Below are positions 12,977 through 26,800 of a stretch of 64,000 nt of DNA, piece by piece. The translations under genes were made by a program, and so were the position numbers. Positions within the stretch are counted from its first letter, which is position 1. Each line of letters starts with the position of its first letter. The DNA lies in the NCBI GenBank assembly GCA_003864495.1, contig ML133488.1, positions 849,818 to 913,817 of the forward strand. Direction: 5' to 3'. Source of the DNA: Nemopilema nomurai. Lineage: Eukaryota > Cnidaria > Scyphozoa > Rhizostomeae > Rhizostomatidae. The notes beneath the pieces were generated by a model. The model searched no databases. It was not told the origin of the DNA and saw nothing but the letters and a program-made list of their open reading frames with translations.

Positions 12977-15900
12977 CTCAGCTGTAAAAGTCCTGCAAGA
13001 TATCTATCACTTTTTGGACAAATAAAGGCCTCGGTGAAAATTTTATCGGCCGAATGGATGTAAACAACTCCGGCTCGCAGTCACTTCAAAGCCACGAGTG
13101 CTGTACGACAAATAACACTCTCTCTTTTACCCAGCAGGGCACTTCCAAGAAAGCCAGAAAATCCTCGGCTCGACGATTGCAAGTTCTGACAGTGATTTGA
13201 TATCGATTTTACGATAATAATGCAGCAAGTTAAGTAATACCCTCTGATCAACGAACGCTTGTGCAGGTGGCCAAAATGTGTCGACACTTTGCAAATAATT
13301 TCTACATCTTGAGATTAAATCTGAATGGTCTTTGAACAGGCTCCTCCAAAATGGATCTCGCTTTTTAATCGTTATTGTGTGTTTATCTGCCAATGCTGAG
13401 CGTATCCCGGTGAACCTCAACAGATACGGCCTCTGACTTGACTCCTTCCTCTTTCGTATTTGATCGCTTCTCGTGATAAAAGAAAAAAACAGAATAGGAG
13501 CAGGTAGTGTTGATGACGATTGTAAAAGATTGATTCTAATTGGCTGATAAAACAATCGCCAAATCGAGCACCATGATAATGCGTTCGATCGCATAATTTG
13601 ATTGGCTTTGATAACAAAATAAAGATCGCGGGGCTGTCACTCCAAATTGTAGTATACTCACACGGACATAGTGTGTACTTCCATGTAATAAAACGCGATA
13701 TCGTTGCGGTGTTGCCTGCGCTGATTTCCCTTTACGGGGGGAGGGGAGGGGTGGTCATAGGGGGTTCGCGGAGAAAGTAATATCATTGATTTGATTGAAA
13801 GCTAGCATGGACCACTGCAAAAGCGGTGTCTTTGCCGTCATTTGGAAACCAGGAACTTTTGCCTGCCAGGTTTTGAATGATGGACACTTCCAATGAGCCA
13901 CAAAACACGTTGAAGCTAGCCTATATCAACAAATGGCTGTTTTGCCAAAGAGAGTTACACACAAAACCAAGCACGATTCAAAAATGCTTGCAGCTGGGCC
14001 AAGCATCGCAGCCCTGTCTGGCATCGCATTCTGGACATTTGCCTCCAAAGTGACACTTCTCACCTGTCAGCTTGAATAAGTGACAGTGGAAGGATTGGGG
14101 AATATTAAGGGTTAAAATTCCCAATGAAGTGATTTGGCTCAGCATTAGCCAGGGGCGCAACTAGGATATTTTGAGGGCAGGGGTTTCGTGGTAGAAATGG
14201 GGCATAAAGACATTGGATTTCCGTGGGAATAGGGCAAAATTCACTTCCTTGCCAAAAAGGGCAGGGGTTGTAACCCCCCCCCCCCTTAGATGCGACCCTG
14301 CATGAGCACATACTTCAAATAAGAATTTGTAATATAATAATTACAAATTATGTTGAAAAAATATCTATCACCGTGTCACTTGGTTCTACTTCCTGTCATT
14401 GTCCTGCAGCGTTCCCTATTAGGATTTTCCCGTAATTTTACATTATAATGTTTCGCATTGTTAAGTTAAAATTTTCACTATTTTGCTGCCTCACTGTGCC
14501 TTAGTGGAACGCTCTTTCATGAACAGAGACTGGTCATTGTTTGGGCGCATTTAACTATGCCTCGGTTGGTGAAGTTAGAACACGTCCATTTCTACCGGAG
14601 AATACTACATCGAACTCTTGCTTTGTATTGTCTCCTACAATGCCAACAAAAGAGGAGTATTCTCAACACAGATGAATGGATAATGGAGAAATACTTATGG
14701 AATGATTTTGCACCAAAAACACAGCCATTAATGAACCAGCCAACATTTGTTTCGTGCGCTATTGCGTGGATTCCCCAGAACATTCGGGAATTGTCACTGG
14801 CAAGTTTCGTATGCTTAGAGAAACAGTGAAAGAGAAAATTATATCCTGGTTTGGTAGCAGAAACTGCGAAACTTTGAGAAAAAGGAAATTACATAAACTG
14901 TAGTCAGTGACAAAGAAGAAGAGACTTTTTGGAGAGAAGGGGTGTGTCTGGCCGAAAGTCCATATGTAGAAGTGTTTAACTTGCAGTAGCAATTTGGTTT
15001 CCAGTAGAAAGACAAACTTAGATACATTAGGTACAGACGCAGAAAATATATCTGAACTCGTATGTTAAAGTCAGGCCGCGTACTAGCGAAACTGGACGAA
15101 AGTTTGCAACCAATGACATGATAATTACGTCACCTACCGTTCAGTCGAAAGCCCCCCTTCTCCCCCCCCCCCTTCTTGGCCAGCAAATGTTTTAGGGAGA
15201 CAGGGTCAGAAGCTTCAAAACAACATGAATGCACGATGCACATGTTATGATAGGAATAAAATTTATCGAACGTAATATCTGTAATTTGAATTGAGGACTT
15301 AGTGGGGGTAAAATGTAATTGAGAACTTAGAATTTGACCACCATGTTACGATGCCCCCTCCATCAAAAATAGTTTAAGTAGCGGCGTTTAAGCAATTTGC
15401 ATTGGACAAATTGGTGGGAAATTTCCTCCAGTCTTTGTCCTTTCTTCCCTGACGGTCACATGAAGTAATTTGCCGTAAGAGATTGACAAACCGCTTTTAT
15501 AAACATCGCTAACCACGACTTGTCGCCGCATTGACTCAGCAGTGGTCCACTTAGTTATTTTTAAATACTGAATTCTAAATACAATTAGTGATTTTTCATA
15601 ATTGATTATGACTATGTTCATTTTGATTAATATTTTCATGGGGATTTATTTCCCAGGTATTTTGGAAGATTCCGATGTGAGCTAGGAGTTAATGGCTGGT
15701 GAAATGATTGGGAGACAGAGTGTTTCAATCAAGACGAGGCAGAAAGCTGGAAGCTAAGTGAATCCTGGCCTCGTCATCTTTTATGTCGAATTCAATTCGA
15801 AACCACACCTGATTAAAACCAGGGAGGTAAGCTTCCCATTGCTGAGGACAAAAATGCTGCTGTTGTTGTGTAACAGGGACCCCTTATTGACCCATGTTAC

Positions 15901-17824
15901 AAACCTGCCCCTAGTTCAACGAACCTCCATTCAAGTCGCCTTAATGATAAGTTTTGTGCACCTGTGTGACGTCAAAGCGGAAGAAATGTATTCCCTAGAA
16001 AGGTTTCTTAAACAGTAAAAATCAGAGGAAAGGTTTCGCTAACTTTCCCCCCTGATGATGAGATTGTGACGGCCAGAGAGGAAATTTTTGCCCATAACAT
16101 AATGTGAGCCAAATTGATGATCCACTTATTACGAGGAATTTGGTCGAAATGGAAATTTATTTTCAAGTTCATTCAATTCCGTGAAACGGCAGTAAAACCA
16201 AGAGTGAGTCATATGCCCTAGTCACGTGGCTACCCCTAATTAGATCTTTTCGTGATTCAAAACCCTTTTAGAATGTCCCCTTCCTTAATCTCTACGTCCA
16301 AGATATTGAAGAGACGATTACTTAACTTCGACAATGGATGCTGGACAAGGATCCGTCAAAAGCTAACGATATTCTACGAAATAATGAAACAATTACGTCA
16401 GTTTTGGACTGCTTATTGCCTTAGAGGAAATAAGTGGTTGGTTGGTTGACATGTGCAATAATCCTTCTGTTCAGTACTCCTAAACTGTCATACCATGCCA
16501 CGAAGGCAAAAATCTAACAATTCATTCTAATAATGTTCACGATTAGAACTTAAGGGAATTCAACATAGAAAGAGAGTTGCACAAGGGGGGCTTTAAATCT
16601 AATAGATTTTAGTGGAAGTTTATGGAAGGCAAAGGGAGGCTGAAATTTAGTAGAGTGGTGAATGTTTTTGGAGTATGCCTTTCGCTTGAAAAGTGCATCC
16701 ACTCTTACTTCCAGCAGCTCATGTCAAAATCATTCCTGCCAATTCCAAAGGCACTTTTCTACATTGAATCTGCACGAATACGCCGAAGGAGAATTTCATC
16801 TGTTGGTGAGACTCGAGTTTACATGATTACGCGTAATTTTTTTAATGTTTTCGGATGTCACCCTCGACGTTCGAAGAACATTCTCTCGACGTGGAAATCA
16901 TCCTTTACCCGCGTCATTCCTCTGTTGCCGCCCAACTTACAATTTTATCAACGGCAACATTTTGGTATATAAAAATACAAGGAACAGAATTAAACTAAAG
17001 TTGGCCCCTCTGGCTTTTATAATCTTCATGAAAAATTTACACAAGTCAAACAAACCAGCAATAACATTTTGTACACATATCAAAACTTCTGGCATTGATG
17101 CGGACACCGGAAATATTGAGTAACTAGTGATACAAATTAATTTAACTTCTGATTACACGAAAGCTATGCCTACACTGCTTTGTTACACATACAAAAGGAA
17201 AACAAGGCTGTCTAATTCTATGGAAGGGGGGAAGGGGGGAAGGGGGGGGGGTCCTTAGGTTGGAAATGCTACACGGGTAGTCCTAAGGGTGTTCTTGAGC
17301 ATTATTATATCGACGTTTTGCTTTTTTCAAATAGAATCTTATTGAATCTTCTTACCTATTCTGACGCAATAAAAATTAAATCCTGATTCTCCTGTCATTA
17401 AAAAACGATGAAATAAAAGTCTACTCCTATTTCAATGCCAAAAGAGGGACGAGAGATGTCTAATGCAACAACTATATTCGAAATAAAGGTGTCCCGCTAT
17501 TAATATTCAGCGTACCCAATATCATCACCGCGATAAAAGTTAAATATAGATGACCAGTTTATGTCATACTGCAGCTAAGAGCCTGAAGGTGTTGCTACCT
17601 TTCATAACTTCACTGTCCCGTGCTCTTGTCTTCATACTGTACAGACTGTTCAAGCCAAGAGATCGATGGCCGTACAAAGCACTCGGTATACAAACCCCGG
17701 GACGATTTCGTTTTCCATCTTGCTCCCGCGGGACAAACTGGGCTTACACGCGTGGCTTCTGCGAGTCGTTGCGTTCTATTCGCGTAGAGCACGAACGCAA
17801 TAATACTAAGTCCCGATTGCCTTA
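12977..17824. other. intergenic DNA between the 225-aa ORF and XPO1
   Basis: No gene could be supported here. The segment holds a minus-strand ORF of 155 codons (13127-13594) without recognisable similarity, G-rich tracts at 13736-13764 and 17226-17251, a small terminal-inverted-repeat element at 14150-14300, and C-rich runs near 15152-15175. ORFs at 14557-14829, 15758-16018 and 16622-17123 on the plus strand match nothing I know and lack convincing splice context. The last few hundred bases before 17824 should include the XPO1 3' UTR; no AATAAA on the minus strand was seen close to the stop. Confidence 0.5.
14150..14300. mobile_element. short terminal-inverted-repeat element (MITE-like)
   Basis: The plus strand begins CAGGGGCGCAACTAGG at 14150. 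The complementary strand reading inward from 14300 begins CAGGGTCGCATCTAAG, so the ends are imperfect inverted repeats (about 13 of 16 matching). The flanks cattagc (14143-14149) and catgagc (14301-14307) agree at 6 of 7 positions, compatible with an aged target-site duplication. The inside has no coding capacity and contains a GGGGTT-GT-AACCCC hairpin running into a poly-C tract. CAGGG ends suggest a hAT- or P-type DNA transposon derivative; the superfamily is not proven. Confidence 0.55.
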
Positions 17825-20800
17825 TCAATCCTGCATCTCTTCATTCATTTCGTGTGGGTTCAATATTCCAGGCACGGCCATCTGTCTTTTTCGCTTTTCC
17901 TCCTGAGCTGCTCGCAGTTCGGATTCGCGTTCCTCGAGGTACAGGTCAGCGCATTCTTCTTCTTGGAATTCCTGCAACGAATACGAGAATGCATCGTGGC
18001 AAGCGAACGCAGCGTATAATCGAGGGCGGCATCTAACTGACTACGTACTCGAATAATACATATAAAAAACAGGTACAAAAAAGAATTGCGAATAAGAAGT
18101 GAAGCCTACTTAAAGGGATTAAAGGAAGCCTCTTATCGTGTTCTCAAAGAATTTGACGGAGAAATCAAGCTAAATTGTCGAGATCATTAAAGACTGATGC
18201 CCAACATGGTGTGAAGATTTTGAGCGCTACATGAAGAGAGACGAAGTTTGCAAACAAACTGAAAATATAAGAAAAACAAATACCTTTATCTGGATTAAGA
18301 AATCTCTTAGATGCTCTTTGAAGGCCGAAATGTTGTTATCCAAATCAAAGAGGCCTTGTACAAACAATTTGATCTGCGGCCTGTAGAATAAATGCGAGAA
18401 CTCATGATTTAATAGTCAGCAACATTCCTTCATCACTGAAACTCAATAACAGTTACAGAGACTATCTATCTAACTAACTATATAAGAATCGAAACATGAC
18501 TTCTTCTGTAACCAAAGCAATTTCCTTAATCAATTTTATTTAAAACAGCATTTAAAGCAAACCAAAAAAAGTACAAGCCTTTATCCAGCGAATTGCAAGC
18601 AATGAAGACACAACGCTAGAAAATTTTGTATGAAAGAGCGATGTAATTTACTCACTGCATCAGATGGGGGTATGCTTGCTTGAGCAAGGCCGCTGTGTAC
18701 TCTTTTATGTAGAGCTGAAAGAGATACCAATGCAATAACAGGAGAAGATTCATGGTAGATGGAAAAATGTGGGAAAGAAACAAATACCAAAAAGCACTGT
18801 TGCTGCTCCTTTTCTGATTCAGCGAGGAAGCGCAAACATAGGTAATGTAGAACAAGAAAAATGGACACAGAGTTGAGCATGGAAGGTACAGACAAAGAAA
18901 GGTAAACAGTTTGACGACCTTCAAATTTGGCTCGACAGGGGCATTTCGTATTGATATTGAACTCGAACTCAAGAGTTATAGGGTGAGATATTGAGATCGC
19001 TTGATTAGGACGTTGAGTCTTCGTTCCAGATTCAAAAAATCACCCACCTCGTTCGTCATGTTATTGTTCTCTGACCTGGACTGGTCGAACAAGGGAACCG
19101 TGATTCCACCACTCTCCGCAATTCCAAACATATGCGCAAGAATGGTTGCGTGCTTTGTGAGACCTGTGAGATCAGAAGCAGTGCCCCGTCAATTCAAAGC
19201 ACTAAAAATTTGAAACATTGAAAGCCACGTCCTTGCAATGCTTCGCAAAATTGGTTCATAAAAAAACAGGAGGGGCGAAATTCACAGATATGGCAGGTAA
19301 ATTTTGAAGTACTTCAGAAGCCCTCTTAGCAACTACATTTTACCATTCGCATAACAAGGATGCTTCAAAAAACACTTTCAACATTTCAAATCTTGTTTTC
19401 ACCAGCAAGCAAGCAGTGGTTATACGAAACAACAGTACTGAAGCGAAAAGACGCACCGCCGTGTGGCGAGGTGTCTGTGACGACAGAGAGTATATGCTGC
19501 AGTATCATGGTGTAGTAGGCCTGGTAGAATCCCTGTGCTTCATTGTGAGGCTGGATGTTTATCAACAGGCCATGTAGAATGTTCAATCCTGCCGATGAAC
19601 AAAAACATAAACTGATTTTCTTATACAAAAGAATGCAATTATTGGTAATAGTTTACACACCAGATACTGGCAGGCTGAAGAGGACAAACCAAAAGTAGTT
19701 TTCAAATGAGCCATAGAGTATAGATTTTAGGGTCTAGATTCTAGCCATAGATTTTCAAATACAGAGGTATAAAAAGGTAAACGAGAAGGTAAATAACATA
19801 TGCAAAGTTACCTATGTCAGCGACATTTCTCATCGTGTGTTTGAATGCCCATACGATCGAATCCAAAACAAGCTTGAACTGCGGTGCAGCTAGTTTCAGT
19901 AGCGCTGCGAAGGAATTTGAAATAATTCGAGACTGCGAGGCTTCCAAAGCAGATTGAGGTATTTGACTGTGATTGTACAGATTGAAAAACTTTATTTCTT
20001 CTAAAACATTGTAACAACATTTAGATAGTACGATACCAATGTACTTTTAAGGATGATTCAGAAGCAATCGTGAAAACCAACCTTGGAAACAGTGTTGATT
20101 GACTGATTGCAAAAGGAGGAAGAAGTTTGTTCGATGTTCAGGAAACTCTTCGAAGTCCTGCAAAACGCAACATATACACATGACTATGTTTTGATGTTGT
20201 ATGAAGCAAGGGCAGAACATTTACCAATCTGCTTCTTCCAAAAACAGTTTATCAAGAGGTCAAAGTTCAAAGGTCGTCACTTTGTTTTCACATACGATGC
20301 TACAAACACTCTAGAGCGCTGGCAATCTTGTCCACAATTAACTTTCGAAACGTTGCTGGGATAGAATGCGAAAGAAACACATAGAGAGATATGATACATC
20401 CACTCAGCACATATAAAAAGCCCCTGAACTAAAACTTCAACACACGAAAGCGCAATATACCCCGAGGAAGCACGACTATTACCTTGTTGATCATCTCCAA
20501 AGTGCATTCAAAGACAGCGTCAAAAATCACTGGTATTTCGTCGACGATGCTCGTCTATAAAAACAAACGGATTGATCAGTGTTCTAAGTTGGATAACCAA
20601 GCACGATGTCTCGACAAAACAGGTCTATCTAAAAAACATCTTCATTCTTAATTCTATTTTTCAAAGGCAGTTCTCCATTCTAGCTCACAAAATCATGTTG
20701 TGGTGGTAAATATCTTGGCACATAATATAGCAGGATGGCAAATCTTAAGAATAAATAAATATCCAATCACTTAATGCAAGAGAGCAAATAATTGTAAAAA

Positions 20801-23800
20801 AAGAACCAGCCTATTCGGGCTGGACCAGATTTCAAGAAAACTTTCTTCGATGCCTTCATCCTAATTATCTAAATTGAACGGATGCACCATACAAATTTCA
20901 AGAAACTTGCCAAAGAATTATTTTGATGTAGCCTTGCCGGTTTTGATATTACCTCAAAGATAGTAGGACCACTTCTGGTGAGCAATACAACTCTAATAAA
21001 GTCACACAACACATCGTTAACAAAGAAAAAAAAAGCAAAAAGACCCACCTCTAATTTGTTTACAATTGTGGCCATTGTATTGAGCACCTCGGCCTCTCTG
21101 GCTTGGGGAACGTTTCCATTGTAGTCGTCGAGAACTGTCGCTAGCAGCGGGGGGATGAAGTTGACTTTAACCTAGGCACAAAATAACACATCAATCAAAA
21201 GAGTAGTAAACACGACTAGCTCAGCATTAATAATTAAAAGAGACGCGAGAAAGTGACAATACTCGAGTTTCTTTTGGACTCATTGAACAAGTGCTTTGCG
21301 GTACAAAACTTCACAATGGCAAGAAAAAGCGGAACTAGTTTCTGCATACTTAAAAGTACTTTTTCGTCCGACACTCCTCAGAGTATGCAAACGTCCGAAA
21401 ATAACCAAAAGCTGACAGAATAAATAGCCAGACTCACTGACTTAATCATTGAACAGGTTGCAAGGTTTGTTATCTGTGAATCAAAAATTCAAGGAGCAGC
21501 AGAATCGACCAGACACTTGCTCAGCAGACAGAAAAATCATTGGTAAACTTTGTGCTCGCTGTCAATACACGGCAACCATTCACGCTATAACACCTTAGCT
21601 TAGTATTCACTGCGCCGGGCGGTGAGTGTTGTGGGCGGGGAGTGTAGTACCCACTTGCTTAGACATTCATTGTTGAAAATGCTTCAGAATATCAGCAACA
21701 CAACCCCACAGCAACACGATACTCTTAAACCAGAGAGGGTCTAGGCAGCAAAACACAAAGATAGCCTACTGGAACTGTTTAGTCCCGTGTGTAAAGAACG
21801 TTTCCGCCCCCCGTAAAAAGCATATTTCCACCCCGTATAGAACTAGTAAAAGAGCCATTTACAACGTAATACGGGAGTGGATAGACAGCAAAGGACGGGC
21901 GAAAGCACTGAGCTGAAGAGTTACGTACCAAGGCTTGATCGTTCGACTTGCTGACCCAGCAATTTATCAGGTTCAGTGAATCCTTCTTCACGCCACGCAT
22001 GGCTTTAATGAGAGGCTGCTTGGTGACACCTTCCCCTGAAACCAAAGGCCAAAAGGTCAAAGGACATAAAACTTTTCAAAAGCAAAACATGACGTGTTAA
22101 CATAACAGGCCATGGCTCGTGCACGTATGTTGTTATCTGCCCGGGTTTTGAGGATGCCTAATAATAGTTCTAGATAGAGCAATCCTGAACCGCTGAAACC
22201 ACATAGTTCGCGATAAAGGAGCAAGGCGTAACGGAAAGTGACTATATTTAGAGGTCAAGAGAAACAAGTTTCACAAGAATAGGCAGGGAACATTGCGAAT
22301 TGGCGAAGGATACATCACCAGGCTGACTATCTCTAAATATTACTCTTGAACGTAGAAAAAGGCGCACTATTAAGCATCGTTAAATCACTGCACACTCACC
22401 ATGCTGCGCGACGGCAGTGGATATGTTCTCGCTGAGGACCTTGTAGACATTGACCATGTCTAGGTAAATCCTTCCGAGTTGGTTGACGAAGGGGTGGCCA
22501 ACTGATTTGCACGTGGCGACGTTCGTCTTCAGAATGTTGCCCAGTTGTTTCACAGTCTCGAGTTCTTTGAGCACCTCGATGTTCTAGAGTGATGAAAGTA
22601 ACCCAATGAAAACACCAAGCAACATGACGCATAACGAGGCTCGAGAAAAACGCATAGCGAGGCCCGAGAAAAACGCATGACGAGGCCCGAGAAAAACGCA
22701 TGACGAGGCCCGAGAAAAACGCATGACGAGGCCCGAGAAAAACGCATGGCCCAATTGGATGACGGGAAAGGGGAAAAACACCAGAGGATCCAAGACAAAG
22801 AGCGTGACTTGAATTCTGTATATGCTACATGTCCCTAAAGGATTTGCAACAACCAAAACAAAACTCCAGTCAGCATCGAAGGCTGATTGCCCATGGGCTT
22901 CACGTACTATTTGCACCAAACTAAAATGCCTAATTCTCTAACCACGAGTATTTAAAAAATATTTTGAATAACACAACCAAAATTCTTCCAGGTTAGAGCA
23001 AACAACCTGATTTGCAAATCAGCCCCTGAAGCTTTCCGTGAATTAGTATTTAACGCACTTAAAAAATACAAAAAAGCGAATAGTGAAATGCTAAAATGAA
23101 GAGAGTAGAACACAATAGTTGGTGACAAGACACAGTACCTTGGTCGCCGAAGTAATTATTCCATCCCAGACTTGGTTCGGCAACTGCATGCATTTTTCTA
23201 TTAGTCTGTCGGTTACCACTGAATCCTTCACAAAGATAATAAAGACATGTCAACTTTCATCCCGAAACCAGAACTGCAATTTCTTCCCCACCCCAAAACC
23301 ACACAAAAAATAAATCATCCCTGAAAAAGGTACGTGAACCAAAATTGAAGTATTTCTCACTTTAAAAGAAATTCATGCGAAAATAATCAAATTTCAAGAG
23401 ACCACCTTCTTGGACCTTTTACACTTTTTTCCTACACTACTTTTTTCACATATCTTGTGACCCTTTTTCTTGATCCCATATTCAAACTTTTTTCAAAAAT
23501 CGAAACATCCTCTTCATCCAATATACATTTTAATTGCTAGCACCTTCAGCCTAACAAACAGCGATGTGTTGAAAATTAAACGAACCGTTTGCGCACTGAT
23601 CATGCATCCAACAGCTTCGTAGAACACGTGCACCTGAAGAAAGGTAAGAGCCATGCTTCAAAGAACGTACGAACGTAGCAACAGGGAACTTATGCCGCTG
23701 ATGATTGTTAGCCTTACATGATCATGACCAGAGGCCTAAATACTAAGCATAAAATGGGCTTAAAAAAGAAATCTTTTTAATTACATATTTGAACGTTTTC

Positions 23801-26800
23801 GTCTGCAACTTCATTCTAGCATTTCATATTATGCAGTGTGTTAATCTTCCAAGGGTCTACACATCATAGTGCGATTGAATGCACTTTTTGTAACTACAGT
23901 CTCTCTCCACGTTTTGCGACTTTCAGCCACATTTCTGATTAGACATTCGAGCTTAATAGCTCACTATCGGGTATCTAAATCCATTATTATGGACAATTGA
24001 TACCATTTTCGAATAAGTATCTACTCTGGTAAAATTGTTCTACAAGCAGGAATCATGTTAAGGTTATTTCGGTTATTAGAAAAGACTGTCTGCTAGAGCG
24101 TTTACAAACCTGCTGCGGTTGTAAGTCGCAGATTATTGTACTGATATTGTTGAGTATTTCCTCAATGAACGGCATTACTTCGCCAACCTGTACCTAAAGG
24201 ACGTGCAAACATATATGAGAGGTATTCAAGAACGGCACCAATAATTCGTAAATGATAAATAAACAGGGAATCTAGCAACTGAAGCACAGGCTGGTATTAA
24301 TGCAAAGTGTACTGTGACTTCTAGTGCTTGTAATGAGACGTACCAAAATTTCTCGTGATGACAAAAGACTTTTAGGGAAAGGCTAAGGGAGGAAAACTCG
24401 TTGCCAGTTAAAAATAGGTTCGATAGGAGAGACTGCCAGGTTGCAAGGCTGCCAAAAAGGAGAACGACAAAAAAGATAGCGATAGTCCATATCCTGGATA
24501 TGAAATGAGATAACTACACACCTGAACGAAATGCCGCCGGCATCTTTGTGCAATTTTTATGAATGTGTCACAGGCCATGTCTTGAACTCCATCGTGGGTT
24601 TCTAAAATGCGAGAGAAACCATTTTTGGCATCCAGTGGAATAATAAGAGATTTGGACTTATGAAAACAAATCTGCGACTTTGATGAGTTCTAGTTTATAA
24701 TGATAAAAGAATAACAAGCAGGGTACTTACCGTGCATAAATTCGAAAAGCTTATTTACAACTGTTTTTAAAAATTTCCAGTGAGCCCTACAAAAAAAATT
24801 AAGTATATACAAAATTGCCTTGCCTTAGAGGGCAAATGTAGCAAGCATGAATCAACGCAGCAACAGCGAAATTTTGCCAAACAAGTGCGAAAATCTACTC
24901 CTTCAAACCACTACCACTGCTTAGCATTCCCAAACAAAAATGAAAATAATTTGGCCTTAAAATAACTCTCCCTTATCATTCCTTATTATTCAAGAAGGTC
25001 GATGGAATTATTCTAGGAATGGGGACTTAAGGTCACTTGTAGACAAATTCAAGAGACAAGAAAAATATACATAATAAGCGATAAAATATGCAGTGGTTGT
25101 TGAAATAATTCTGCAGAAATTGTGTCATTATATTGGAAGACGAAAGCTGCTATCAATACCTCAAAAATCGCGGGTATTGTCCGACTATGTACATAATATT
25201 GGAAGCAATAATAGCCTTGTTATCTTTGCCTCTCTTCACTTCACAAAGCCCAAGTAAATCCTGCGAAACAAAATTCAGGTAATTCATGAAAAATCGTATT
25301 TTTCTCTCCGTTACTAGCATATCCACCAGTCTAAAATAATTTATTTTATATCTTATTCAAACCCAAGTTTCAAAGTGGGTGAGTTTCTCTTCAAGAAGAA
25401 ATCTCATAATGAGTGTTTAGAGTAATTTTTTCGAAACAAATGAATAAAGGTCTTCTACAATTAATTAGCTTCCACACCTTTATAAATATGACAAGAAATC
25501 TCTTTTCGTCCATTTCGTGCATGGCACCGCTGATTGAACCAATGGCCCAACAAAGCTGGAAAACAATAATTTTCATTCATAAAATTGAAGAAAGAGGCAC
25601 AACGATTCAATATGATTGTAATGGCAATGATTCAATGTGATTTAAGTGATTCACTGCAAAGACTTGACGTGACTCCTGTGATTCACTGGCCTGATGCTAA
25701 TTGGCGAATCGCTTCAAGCGTGTATCACGACATTGTGCTAACAATTTTCTAACCTATAAGAATAATTCAACATCAAATTTTCACGGCTATTTATAATTTT
25801 TTTCTATGGAGGTCTTCGCACTTCACGTCTAGTCAAGTGTAACACTCTCAGTCGAAGGAGTTTTGATCCCAATTTATATCACCAATAGCCACAATACGTT
25901 TTACAACGATCTCCGAAGCCTCACCGTGTTTAGATTTTTCCAAGACCATTCGGATCCATTAACTTGCTTTCGCAACTTTTCTGTCATTATACGCTCAGTG
26001 TCTTGGTAATCCAAATGAGTCAAGTACACTGAAAGAAAAGCAACCGTTTATTGCCAATAGAGTGCAGGAAGTGCATTCCCGAAACCAAAACAAATTAGAG
26101 AACTACGACAACTTGATAAAAAAACAATGTTTCGAAGTGCTTTGTTTGGTCTATTAATGGGCAATCCCTTAAATATTTTAGCATTCCCAATCTAACTAGG
26201 ATAGGACAAATTTCGAGTTTTCAAACAATGAAAAATATCAAGAAAACATCTTTTCTTAGATTAAGACGCTTGAAATATCTTGCTATTGCTATATTTCAAT
26301 CTCTACGGAACTGTATTTGCCTCTCGTACAACTCACAACTTTATCAATAAATTTGCCAAAAGGGCCTTCAAGTGTACCTAGGGTCTCTCTCATTGTTTTA
26401 TACATGTTAATCGAGTCTGTATCTTTCATGAACTCTCGTACAACTTCGCCCTGATCATTTTCAACGACAAGAACCTGTAAAAAGGGAAAACCAAGAATAA
26501 CGAAGGAACACAACTGTAACTTGGAATATTAAGATAGATAATAAAAAAATCAAGAAATCAAAAGATTTCAAAACTTCTTCGGATATTTAGAACATTTGAA
26601 GCTCCATTAACTATACTGATATTGCTAGATCTTCTCCAATCTAGGCCGATTTTCAATATATTTGTTAAGTTGTTCTTGAAGTCTTCAACCAAAGTGCGCA
26701 CTGACAGAACTTCGAGAAATAACAATGGAATGATCACTCTATAACCACACGATTACAGATATCAAGACCATGGCATTCAAAAACACTTTGTAGAACAACA

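Noticed and set aside
22396..22919. Overlapping minus-strand ORFs with repeated [13 protein letters not shown]
   Set aside because: They are produced by the 23-bp minisatellite in an XPO1 intron and do not resemble a protein repeat family.
25550..25552. Cysteine in [12 protein letters not shown] as the leptomycin target of CRM1
   Set aside because: Counting residues puts it about 30 positions too early; the matching cysteine is in [10 protein letters not shown], in the next exon.
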